Shown piece after piece: positions 6,741 to 14,684 of a stretch of DNA of 64,000 bases. The stretch comes from Natronomonas gomsonensis (GTDB lineage Archaea; Halobacteriota; Halobacteria; Halobacteriales; Haloarculaceae): assembly GCF_013391635.1 (NCBI RefSeq), contig NZ_JACAWU010000002.1, positions 124,001 through 188,000 on the forward strand, written 5' to 3'. Within the stretch, counting starts at the first letter, position 1; each line of letters opens with the position of its first letter. Under the pieces are notes generated by a model. It was not told where the DNA came from and ran no database searches. It was given only the letters and a program-made list of their open reading frames with translations. Both the position numbers and the translations under genes were made by a program.

Positions 6741-9146
6741 TTAGTCGTCCGCGACGGCGGGAGCGTTCGGCATCTCCGGGTGGGCTTCGGGCTGTTCGGA
6801 CACCGGTGTCCACTCCAAATCCTCCTCGTAGTGGAAGGCGCGGTGATTCTGCGTCGGGTCGACGACCGTCAGCGAGAGCCAGTCGTTGTCCAGCAGTCCG
6901 GTCAACTCCTCGTGGGCGGCCAAGACGCCGGTGACGCGTTCGACCGGTGCGTGGACGACCGTCGAGAGTCGAAGCGGCTGGTGGTACGGTTCGTCGTCGT
7001 CGGCCATCACCGATTGGAGCGGAAGCCCGGTCATCAAATCGCCGCCGTTGCCCTGGTAGACGCCGACGTTTCCGACTGGGTTGTGAGTCACCTTCGACCC
7101 ACCGCCGTACACCGAATTGTCGACCGTCGAGAAGTAGTACTGGGTGTTGATCCACTGGGTGACGACCATCGGGCCGGTGAGAATCGCTTCGAGCGCGTCA
7201 CCGTCGGGGTCGGTCGACCAATCGTAGGAGTGGAGGAAGGCGCGGCCGTCGAGGTCGAGGTCGCTCGTCAGTTCGCGGGGACCGATGACGAAGCCGGCGT
7301 TGCCGGCCAGTCCCCACTCGGGACGCGTTTCGGCCCAGTCGGCGGCACGACGCTCCACCTCACTGACCGACATCGAGCTGTCGGCGCCCATCGATTCGGC
7401 GCGCTCGGCGGCCGCGTTCTCGCGGGCGGTGGCGAGGTCCGCACGCAACTGCTCAAGGTCGTCCGCGTGGCTCTCGGGTACGCCGTCGGCGAACAGTTCC
7501 ACCTCGTCGGTCGTCGTGTTGTGTTCGCCGGCGAGGAAGACGGTGTCGTCAGGAATGTCGAAGCCGCGTTCGCGCAGCGCCGTCTTGACTTCAGCGTCGT
7601 TACAAATCGTCGCGAGGACACGGGCGTTCGGACCCCCGGGGTTGCCGGCGCAGGCCCCACAGTCCAGACTCGAGTCGTAGGGGTTGTTGGTCGTCTCGCT
7701 GGCGTGGCCGGTGAAGACGACGAGTCGGCTGAACTCCTCCCAACCCATCAACTCGAAGGCTGTTTCGGCGTATTCGACTTTCTCCTCGTGGGTCAGTCCG
7801 ACCGGGAGGTCACCGGCGTAGGTGTGCTGGTGGTGGACGATTTGGTCACAGAACTCGTGGTTGTCGGGTGCAGCGTCGTCGGCGGTTTCGAGCAGGTCGT
7901 AAACACGGCCGGGGACGAGCGTGCGGGCCGCAAGCGCCAGTCCGTATCCACTCCCGGCGCTCTCGACGAAGCCGAATGCGGTGGCTGGGTTCGTCTTCAA
8001 CGTCTCGATGACCTCGCTGGTGGCCTCGCGGAGACGCGACCAGCGGTCGTGAGTCGCTTGGGTGTCCCCATCGGCCGGAATCTCGGTGATGTGGTGCTGG
8101 GAATCGAGAATGGGGGGACAGGCATCGACCGACACTTCGGAATCGTATCCCTGGTACTCCATCGGGATACCGAAGAAGCCAGCGTAGCCGTGGGTCTCGT
8201 AATCGCCGGTTTCCTCGATGTGACGGCGGATAATCTCGGAACGCGTATCGATACAGAACACCAGTTGTGCGTCCGGGCGACCGGAGGGGTCGCTGTCGGC
8301 GAGGGCCTCGCTCTCGGCGGCGACGCTGTCGACGACCTCGGTGCGGTAACTCGCCTCCCACGCACTCAGGAAGGCTTCGGCGAGTTCGTCGGCTGGCTCG
8401 ACCTCGGCGCTGTCGGGGCCGGTCGAGGGCGCGACACCGACATCGAATGCTTCCAGCAGCGCGAGACGAACCGCGAGATACCCTTCGAGCGTGATTGGGT
8501 GTGTGGACTGCCACGCGCCGTCGTCGGCAACGCGTTGTTTGAGAAAGCCACTCCACCCGGGGAGTGCGGCGAACTGCTCCTCGAAGATGGGCACCCACTG
8601 ACTCTCGGGGTATGGCTCTAAGAGGGTCTCGATGGCTTCGAGCGGTGATTCCGGGAGGTCGCCGACGACACCGTCGTCGGGTATCTGGCCGTCGTATGCG
8701 GCCACCGAACGGAAGGCGCTGTAGAACCCGTCCTCGCGGTTCGGCATCGGCCACTGCGCCTGCCCTTCGTCGAGGAACGCCGACAGCCACTTCGTCAGCA
8801 CGTGGTCGACCTGCTCGGTGTCGGTGTTCGGTGGCTCCGTCTCGACGCTGGTGTCCATCCGCTCCAGCAGGGTTTCGGGGTCTCCCTCGTAGCCGCGCTC
8901 GGCCAGTTCCGACGCGAGTATCTCGCGGTCGATTTGGCCGTCGTCGAGGGCCGCCTGGAACGTCTCTGGGCTTGGATACCCGCGGCCGCCCAGCAGGTCT
9001 GCAGCCTGGGTGACGGCCTCGCTAAACGGGATGTCCTCGAACCCCGAGAGTGGGTTGGCCGTCACGAAGGAGTGAATCGGCCAGACCGACCCGACGGTGG
9101 TCGCTGCTTTGTCGATGCTGTCCTCGATAGTGTGTTCAGTATTCAT
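6741..9146 (-). CDS. dabA: DabA (UPF0753/DUF2309), cytoplasmic subunit of the DAB inorganic carbon accumulation system
   Basis: 801 residues, full length for the DUF2309/UPF0753 family. The predicted zinc site of DabA, which resembles that of beta-carbonic anhydrase, is complete: C298 and D300 (VFCIDTRSE), H481 (FTGHASETTN) and C496 (DCGACAGNPGGPNAR), with the 15-residue H-to-C spacing of characterised DabA. In bacteria DabA hydrates CO2 to bicarbonate in a reaction driven by the cation gradient carried by DabB, so carbon is trapped in the cytoplasm. Its ATG at 9146 overlaps the end of dabB by 11 nt, which indicates translational coupling. 253 nt separate its stop from the GTG of the SLC13-type permease on the same strand. 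Confidence 0.92.
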   Translation of the reverse strand: MNTEHTIEDSIDKAATTVGSVWPIHSFVTANPLSGFEDIPFSEAVTQAADLLGGRGYPSPETFQAALDDGQIDREILASELAERGYEGDPETLLERMDTSVETEPPNTDTEQVDHVLTKWLSAFLDEGQAQWPMPNREDGFYSAFRSVAAYDGQIPDDGVVGDLPESPLEAIETLLEPYPESQWVPIFEEQFAALPGWSGFLKQRVADDGAWQSTHPITLEGYLAVRLALLEAFDVGVAPSTGPDSAEVEPADELAEAFLSAWEASYRTEVVDSVAAESEALADSDPSGRPDAQLVFCIDTRSEIIRRHIEETGDYETHGYAGFFGIPMEYQGYDSEVSVDACPPILDSQHHITEIPADGDTQATHDRWSRLREATSEVIETLKTNPATAFGFVESAGSGYGLALAARTLVPGRVYDLLETADDAAPDNHEFCDQIVHHQHTYAGDLPVGLTHEEKVEYAETAFELMGWEEFSRLVVFTGHASETTNNPYDSSLDCGACAGNPGGPNARVLATICNDAEVKTALRERGFDIPDDTVFLAGEHNTTTDEVELFADGVPESHADDLEQLRADLATARENAAAERAESMGADSSMSVSEVERRAADWAETRPEWGLAGNAGFVIGPRELTSDLDLDGRAFLHSYDWSTDPDGDALEAILTGPMVVTQWINTQYYFSTVDNSVYGGGSKVTHNPVGNVGVYQGNGGDLMTGLPLQSVMADDDEPYHQPLRLSTVVHAPVERVTGVLAAHEELTGLLDNDWLSLTVVDPTQNHRAFHYEEDLEWTPVSEQPEAHPEMPNAPAVADD

Positions 9147-10620
9147 TGTAGTCCTCCGTGGCGGTCAGCACGGTACTGGAAGCAGGTTGACTCATGTTCA
9201 ACAACGTGACGTAGAGGCGCTGGCTACGCTCGTGGATACCGGTCTCAATCGCGACGTAGACGGCGAGGAAGACGACGGCGACGAGCGCGTGGAGCACACT
9301 CAGTTCGGTCGGAGCCGAGACGAGCGGAAGTCCGGAGAGGACACTCGAAACGGCCACGTAGACGAGGGCGTAGACGGTGATGGCCGGGATGAAGACCAGC
9401 GGGACCGCACCGTAGCGAGCCGTCGCCGATAGGCTGGTGTGCTGGACGGCGCTGCGGGCCGCGTGCAGCGTCGTGAGCACGACGAACAACACGAGCAGCA
9501 GTCCGCTGTCGACGCTCGTGCCCTTTCCCGTGAGGAGGGCGAACAATCCACCACTTACGAGTCCGGTCACCAGGACGACGGCTGTGCCTGCGACGTTCAT
9601 CCCCGAGGGTTCGCTCCCGGTCGGGCTGGTGTGTTCGACCTGTCCGCCCGAACTGAGGAAGTGATACGCCTTGTAGAAGCCGTGCAGGATGAGGTGGGTG
9701 ATGGCGGCGCCGAAGAAGCCGAGACCGGCCTGCATAATCATAAAGCCCATCTGTCCGACCGTCGAGCAGCCCAGTTCGCTCTTGACGTCCGATTGGACGG
9801 CCTTGAGCAACTTTCCGAGCAGGGCACTCGCCGCGCCGACGGCCACGATACCGAGCATGAGGGTAGCGTCGACGGTGACGACCGGTGCGAAACGGGTCAA
9901 CAGGATGCCGCCCGCGTTGACGAACCCGGCGTGCATCAGTGCCGAGGCTGGCGTCGGAGCGGTCATCGAGGAGAGCAGCCAGCCGTGAAACGGGACGAGC
10001 GCGGACTGAATCATCGCCGCGAACACGAGTGCGGCCGCGGCGACGAGCCACACCGGCCCACCGAGGCTGTCGGCGGCCGTGGCGATACCCGTGACCGTCG
10101 TCGCATCGGTTGTCCACCACAGCGCAGACAGTGCGACGCCGAGGAGCGCGCTGCTGGCGAGGAAGTACTTGCGGGCGAGGCTCGCGGCGGCCTGGGCCTG
10201 TGTCCAGCCGTCGACGGTGCCGACGAGCCTCGCCATCAGCAGGCCCATCGCCAGCCAGAGCAGCCAGAACAGCCCGACGTGGTCGGCCGCGACGAGACCC
10301 CCCACGGCAACCGTGAAACCGAACATGGTGAGGAAGAAGTCGGTCTCGTGGGCGCTACCAGCCATGTAGCGGCGGGAGTAACTGTGAACGATACCGCTGA
10401 AGAACGTGACTACCACCCACATGAGAACGGTCAAGCCGTCGATGGCGACCACGCCGGGAATTTCCCAGGCGCCGCTGAATCGGATTCGGGCGATGGGGAC
10501 CGCGACACTCGTGGCGAACAGCGACCACACGAGCCACGTTAGTACAGCGGGCACGGACGGCGATTCAACCGTCGTGTCCGGGAGCGCTCCGACCGTCGAT
10601 TTTGAGGTGCGTCCTGACAT
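9136..10620 (-). CDS. dabB: DabB, NuoL/MrpA-type ion-conducting membrane subunit
   Basis: 494 residues, a polytopic membrane protein of the proton-antiporter/NADH dehydrogenase subunit 5 family. Diagnostic stretches include FFSGIVHSYSRRYMAG, MTAPTPASALMHAGFVNAGG and LGCSTVGQMGFMIMQAGLG, with the lysine/histidine-containing transmembrane channel core. NuoL-like genes standing alone beside UPF0753 are DabB, the ion-translocating partner that energises DabA. It is the first gene of the dab operon and overlaps dabA by 11 nt. Upstream lies a 400-nt divergent intergenic region with a palindrome at 10731-10743. There are no other complex I genes nearby, which argues against a respiratory role. Confidence 0.92.
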   Translation of the reverse strand: MSGRTSKSTVGALPDTTVESPSVPAVLTWLVWSLFATSVAVPIARIRFSGAWEIPGVVAIDGLTVLMWVVVTFFSGIVHSYSRRYMAGSAHETDFFLTMFGFTVAVGGLVAADHVGLFWLLWLAMGLLMARLVGTVDGWTQAQAAASLARKYFLASSALLGVALSALWWTTDATTVTGIATAADSLGGPVWLVAAAALVFAAMIQSALVPFHGWLLSSMTAPTPASALMHAGFVNAGGILLTRFAPVVTVDATLMLGIVAVGAASALLGKLLKAVQSDVKSELGCSTVGQMGFMIMQAGLGFFGAAITHLILHGFYKAYHFLSSGGQVEHTSPTGSEPSGMNVAGTAVVLVTGLVSGGLFALLTGKGTSVDSGLLLVLFVVLTTLHAARSAVQHTSLSATARYGAVPLVFIPAITVYALVYVAVSSVLSGLPLVSAPTELSVLHALVAVVFLAVYVAIETGIHERSQRLYVTLLNMSQPASSTVLTATEDYNEY

Positions 10621-10730
10621 CGTTCAGCTCGTCGTGCGACCCATTCCGGCACTCGTGGAGTGCTAGAGTCCGATATTGGTCGTCTCTGACCGAAAGGAGA
10701 ACAGTTTAACTATTAAATCTATCTATATTC

Positions 10731-10743
10731 ACGAACTGTTCGT
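10731..10743. promoter_or_regulatory. Perfect palindrome upstream of dabBA
   Basis: ACGAACTGTTCGT has two 6-bp arms around a single base. It lies 111 nt before the dabB start, in an AT-rich stretch (TTTAACTATTAAATCTATC just upstream). A half-match, GAACAGTTTAAC, lies at about 10698-10709. The placement suggests an operator for dabBA or for the divergent amidohydrolase gene. The rest of 10621-11018 holds no convincing gene; the ORF from 10766 (MVCRICGN...) quickly becomes arginine-rich and is probably not coding. Confidence 0.4.
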
Positions 10744-11018
10744 AAATCAGTAATTAAAGAACATTATGGTTTGCAGAATTTGCGGCAACATTGCCCTAGT
10801 GGAGAGTCCCCTCGTTCGTACACATAGCCGCCCACGAGACCATCGAGGCGGTGTCCGAGCACCGCCGGACAGCTGCTCCATCGGCGCACTTTCCTCAAAC
10901 GCCGGGCCAGCCCGGAGTTGCTCCCATAACAGATTCGAACTCAAGGCGAGAAATATTACTGTGGCGTTCGATATACCGGTTTGGAAAACCATATCGGTAT
11001 CTGATTCGGAGGGCCGGC

Positions 11019-12035
11019 ATGGAAGAACTCACAGGGACCGTCCTCGTCGGGGAGTCGTTCGAGCCGATTCGGGGACGTGTCGTCGTCGATGACGGTCGGA
11101 TAGCGACTATCGAGGAGACAGAAACGGCATCGACCGACATCATCTGTCCGGCGTTCGTCAACGCGCACACGCATCTGGGTGATTCCGTCGCGAAAGAGGC
11201 GGCAGTCGGGCTCTCCCTCGAGGAGGCCGTGGTACCACCCAACAGCCTGAAACACCGACGGCTGAAGGCGGCCGACCGCTCCGAACTCGTGTCGGCGATG
11301 CGGCGCACGCTCCGATTCATGCAGCGAACTGGCACCGTCTCCTGTCTCGATTTCCGGGAGTTCGGGACTGCCGGGACACGCGCACTTCGTGAGGCAGCAG
11401 CGCCCCTCGACATCGACCCGTTCATCTTCGGGAGTGACGACCAATCCGTCCTCGACGTTGCCGATGGCTACGGCGCCTCCGGTGCGAACGACAACGATTT
11501 CACCGAACAGCGTGCCGCCTGCGAGCGACGCGACCGCCCCTTCGCAATCCACGCCGGCGAACCGGACGCGACCGACATTCACCCGGCGCTCGATTTGGAG
11601 CCGAACTTGCTCGTCCATATGGTACACGCCGAAGGCGAACATCTGGAACGAGTCGCAGACCAGTCGGTTCCGATAGCAGTGTGTCCGCGCGCGAACACTG
11701 TGCTCGACGTTGGAACGCCGCCAATACGGGAGTTACTCGACCACACGACAGTCGCCCTCGGGACTGACAACGTGATGTTGAATCCCCCGTCGATGCTCCG
11801 AGAGATGGCATACACGGCGAAACGATTCGACGTGACTGCCCGAGAGGCGTTACGGATGGCCACCACGGCCGGTGCCGAGATTGCCGGTCTCGACTGCGGC
11901 GTCATCGCCCCCGGACGGCCGGGGGCGCTCGTCGTCTTCGATGGCGACTCGGACAATCTAGCCGGTTCGGTCGACCCGGTATCTGCCATCGTCCGGCGGG
12001 CGACCGAACTGGACATCAAACACGCCCTGATTTAA
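11019..12035 (+). CDS. Amidohydrolase-family metal-dependent deaminase/hydrolase
   Basis: 338 residues. The TIM-barrel amidohydrolase metal ligands are visible: NAHTHLGD (H50, H52), IHAGE (third histidine), HMVHAEGEHL (fourth) and LGTDNVMLNPPS (the catalytic aspartate motif). The layout matches the SsnA/ATZ-type cyclic deaminases and chlorohydrolases, which act on nucleobase-like or guanidine compounds; the substrate is unknown. I chose ATG 11019 (MEELTGTVLVGESFEPI) because it begins the conserved N-terminal beta-sandwich; the frame upstream to 10851 has atypical composition. The stop codon TAA overlaps the stop of the convergent Lrp gene in the shared tetranucleotide TTAA. Confidence 0.85.
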   Translation: MEELTGTVLVGESFEPIRGRVVVDDGRIATIEETETASTDIICPAFVNAHTHLGDSVAKEAAVGLSLEEAVVPPNSLKHRRLKAADRSELVSAMRRTLRFMQRTGTVSCLDFREFGTAGTRALREAAAPLDIDPFIFGSDDQSVLDVADGYGASGANDNDFTEQRAACERRDRPFAIHAGEPDATDIHPALDLEPNLLVHMVHAEGEHLERVADQSVPIAVCPRANTVLDVGTPPIRELLDHTTVALGTDNVMLNPPSMLREMAYTAKRFDVTAREALRMATTAGAEIAGLDCGVIAPGRPGALVVFDGDSDNLAGSVDPVSAIVRRATELDIKHALI

Positions 12036-12505
12036 GCGTCGTTCTTGGAATCGAACTTGCCGAACGGCGTCGTTTCGTGGGTACGCACGAGTACCTCGTC
12101 GGCGACGGTGAGGCCCATGTCGAGGAGTTCCTGTGCCACGGGCGTGATGTCGCTGTCCGACTCGCCGACGGCAGTTACGAGGAGGTTCTGTTCACCGGTG
12201 ACCAACTCCTGAACCGATATGACGCCGTCGATGTCCAGGATGTCGGGGACGATTTCACCACGCTCGGGTATCGAAGCGGTGCAGTAGAGCAACATCCGGA
12301 GCGGATAGCCGGATTTCTGATAATCGACGCTGGCGCTGTAGCCCTTGATTATCCCGTCGGATTCCAGACGCTGGATGCGCTTTCGGACCGTGCTGTCCGA
12401 GGTACCGGTCCGCTCTGCGATGTCTCCGGACGACATGTTTCGTGCGTCTTCCTGCAATGCATACAGAATCGCTCTGTCGACGTCGTCGATGTCCTCCTCG
12501 GCCAT
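12032..12505 (-). CDS. Lrp/AsnC-family transcriptional regulator
   Basis: 157 residues from ATG 12505. The N-terminal winged helix (DDVDRAILYALQEDARNMSS, then TGTSDSTVRKRIQRLESDGII) is the classical Lrp DNA-binding domain. The C-terminal half (YPLRMLLYCTASIPERGEIV... VQELVTGEQNLLVTAVGESD) is a RAM/AsnC ligand-sensing domain, somewhat divergent. Lrp proteins form octamers and respond to amino acids. Convergent with the amidohydrolase gene and 67 nt after the ABC permease stop on the same strand. Its target is not evident. The eight extra residues from ATG 12529 (MSLSWIGS) look like leader sequence and were excluded. Confidence 0.9.
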   Translation of the reverse strand: MAEEDIDDVDRAILYALQEDARNMSSGDIAERTGTSDSTVRKRIQRLESDGIIKGYSASVDYQKSGYPLRMLLYCTASIPERGEIVPDILDIDGVISVQELVTGEQNLLVTAVGESDSDITPVAQELLDMGLTVADEVLVRTHETTPFGKFDSKNDA

Positions 12506-12572
12506 ACTCCCTATCCACGACAAAGACACTTACCTTTGTACCTTGCTCGGGGGTTTTACCCCCCGACGACAC

Positions 12573-13376
12573 TCAGTAGTCCCCGAGGACGCCAAGCCGT
12601 CGTGCACGCCGCGTCGACACTTGAAAAACTGCGTAGCCGAGGCCGAGATACCCAACAGCGACCACCACCAGCAGCGCCACGTCGGCTGGTGGGAACTCCC
12701 AGAGCCGGACGCCGCCGACCATCGTCCGCTGGAGGAGGTCGCTTCCGTGTGCCAGTGGCAAGACCTTCAGCCACGGTACCTCCAGGGCAGGTGCCGAAAT
12801 CAGCACGACGAAGCCGAACTGCAGCAAATTCAGCCAGTTGCCGATTCGCTTGTACAGGACGGTGATGCCACCGGCCGCAAACCCCAACCCCAGCACCGAG
12901 AGGATGCTGAGCGACGCGACGACGACGATGGTACCGACGTGTAACTCCAGTCTGGTACCGGTAATCAGCAACATCGCCCCGAGGATGATCGACGAGATGA
13001 GGAACGTCCGAACCACCTTTGCGGCGCCCTTCAGCAACGCGACGGGTGCGAACCCGAACGGGGTCATGACATGCCGTTCGAGCGTTCCCCACTGGACCTC
13101 GCTGCCGATGTCGTTCGATATGGACGAGTAGGCACCGACCGACAGCGTCCACAGGAAGTAGCCGACGATGATACCTTCGATGGAGTCGGTGAGCGCCTGT
13201 CCTGCGAGCATCCGCCCGCCGTAGAACAGCACCCCGAAGAAGAACAGCGAGATGACGATACCCCCGATGGCGTTGGCCGGATACCGGACGAACAGCAGGA
13301 ACTCCCGGTAGAGGACGGCGCGCGCGAGGTGGTAATAGCCCGCTTTTTGCGGCCCGGAGGCTTCGTCTGCGGTCAT
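12573..13376 (-). CDS. ABC-2 type transporter permease
   Basis: 267 residues with six predicted membrane helices. A soluble N-terminus is followed by AVLYREFLLFVRYPANAIGG, typical of the amphipathic entry of ABC-2 permeases, and the central SEVQWGTLERHVMTPFGF matches the family's conserved cytoplasmic loop motif (Q-GTLE). Such permeases pair with a single ATPase to export drugs, lipids or polysaccharides. The ATG at 13376 overlaps the stop of the ATPase gene by 4 nt, so the two are translated together. The substrate cannot be deduced. Confidence 0.9.
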   Translation of the reverse strand: MTADEASGPQKAGYYHLARAVLYREFLLFVRYPANAIGGIVISLFFFGVLFYGGRMLAGQALTDSIEGIIVGYFLWTLSVGAYSSISNDIGSEVQWGTLERHVMTPFGFAPVALLKGAAKVVRTFLISSIILGAMLLITGTRLELHVGTIVVVASLSILSVLGLGFAAGGITVLYKRIGNWLNLLQFGFVVLISAPALEVPWLKVLPLAHGSDLLQRTMVGGVRLWEFPPADVALLVVVAVGYLGLGYAVFQVSTRRARRLGVLGDY

Positions 13377-14476
13377 CGGTTCTCCTCACGGGTCAGGCCG
13401 ACGAAGATGTCTTCGAGGTCGGGTTCGACCGTCCGGACTCGCTCCGGTGTCACGCCGGCCCCCGATAACACATCCATTAGCGCATAGAGGTTGTCCCCGG
13501 CCGCTACGACCTCGATTCGCACTCCCCGCTCTAACTCCTCGATGTCGGTGATGTCGAACCGCTCTCGGATGGCCGCTATCGCGTCACCATCGAGGTCCAA
13601 ACTCTCGATGATGACTGTCCCGCTGGCGGCATCGCGGAGCAGCGAGTCGACGCTGTCGTCTGCGACGATACGACCCTCGGACATGACGAGCACTCGGTCA
13701 CAGACCGTTTCGATGACGCCCATGTCGTGGCTGCTGATGAGGACGGTCAGCCCGTCCTCCTCGGCGAGCCGTCGCAACTCGCGCTGGAGCGTCCGGGAAC
13801 TCTCGACGTCGAGTCCGAGGGTCGGTTCGTCGAGGAAGACGACATCGGCGCCGCCGGCCAGGACGCTCGCCAGCGAGACTTTCTGTTTCATGCCCCGCGA
13901 GAGCTTCCGGACGGGCGTGTCTGCCCACTCGGCCAAATCGAGCCGTTCGAGCAAGCGGTCGTGGCGGTCGGTAACAGAATCGGGGTCGACGCCGCTCACC
14001 GTCGCGAAGTATCGAAGGTTTTCGCGGACGGTCAGCCGCCAGTAGTCGTTGCGTGCCCCCTCCAGCATCGCGTCGACGTTCGCGTACGCCGCCTTCGGTC
14101 GCTCGGCAACGTCGATACCACCTATCCGGACCGAGCCCTCGTCGGGAACGATCATCCCGAGAACTGATTTGATGAGCGTCGTCTTCCCGGCACCGTTGGG
14201 GCCGAGCAGGCCGACGACCGACCCGGTTTCGACCTCGAAACTCACGTTGTCGACCGCCAGCACCGAGTCTGCGCCCGTACCGAAGCGTTTCGTCAACCCT
14301 TCGACTGCGATTGCTATCTCTCGTGATACCGCTCGTTCCGACGTGTCTTGCTTGGGTTCGGTCGCCGTTGGTAACTCCTCGGTCTCCGCAACCGCAGCAT
14401 CTGCCGACCGCTGGGGCTGGCCGTTCCGGTCGGCCATCGGGTGGTGTTCGCCGCCGGTCCCGTCCGGCTTAGTCAT
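13373..14476 (-). CDS. ABC-2 type transporter ATP-binding protein
   Basis: 367 residues from ATG 14476 (MTKPDGTGGEHHP), or 354 from the second ATG at 14437. The polar N-terminal extension of about 60 residues precedes a full nucleotide-binding domain: Walker A GPNGAGKTTL, signature LSRGMKQKVSLASVLAGG, Walker B DVVFLDEPTLGLD and switch histidine ISSHDM. The C-terminal region after about residue 280 is the DUF4162-like tail of ABC-2 exporters. It is operonic with the permease, overlapping it by 4 nt. The 208-nt gap to purL is a divergent promoter region. The frame stays open to 14947, but that region is not protein-like. Confidence 0.92.
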   Translation of the reverse strand: MTKPDGTGGEHHPMADRNGQPQRSADAAVAETEELPTATEPKQDTSERAVSREIAIAVEGLTKRFGTGADSVLAVDNVSFEVETGSVVGLLGPNGAGKTTLIKSVLGMIVPDEGSVRIGGIDVAERPKAAYANVDAMLEGARNDYWRLTVRENLRYFATVSGVDPDSVTDRHDRLLERLDLAEWADTPVRKLSRGMKQKVSLASVLAGGADVVFLDEPTLGLDVESSRTLQRELRRLAEEDGLTVLISSHDMGVIETVCDRVLVMSEGRIVADDSVDSLLRDAASGTVIIESLDLDGDAIAAIRERFDITDIEELERGVRIEVVAAGDNLYALMDVLSGAGVTPERVRTVEPDLEDIFVGLTREENR

Positions 14477-14684
14477 TGCTCCCCGTAGGAGTGCCAGTCG
14501 GATAACCCGGTCGGCACAGGCCGCCTTCGCCGGAGCGATCGTCGCCGCGAACGTTGACGTATCGACGAGAATACGCAGATTTTGCCTACCGTTAACGGTT
14601 AGCAACAGCGTTCGGTTGGTTGCGATAATACACGAACGTGCACATGAAAAGCGATTTATCCACCCGAAAGAAGCATACGGATGA

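Noticed and set aside
6594..8621. 675-residue open frame on the plus strand
   Set aside because: It is antisense to dabA/SLC13 genes. Long reverse frames are expected in GC-rich DNA and its sequence has no recognisable domain.
10766..11092. Zinc-ribbon-like frame beginning MVCRICGN
   Set aside because: Only one CxxC pair; the frame soon becomes arginine-rich and overlaps the amidohydrolase start region. A decayed gene is possible, but not supported.
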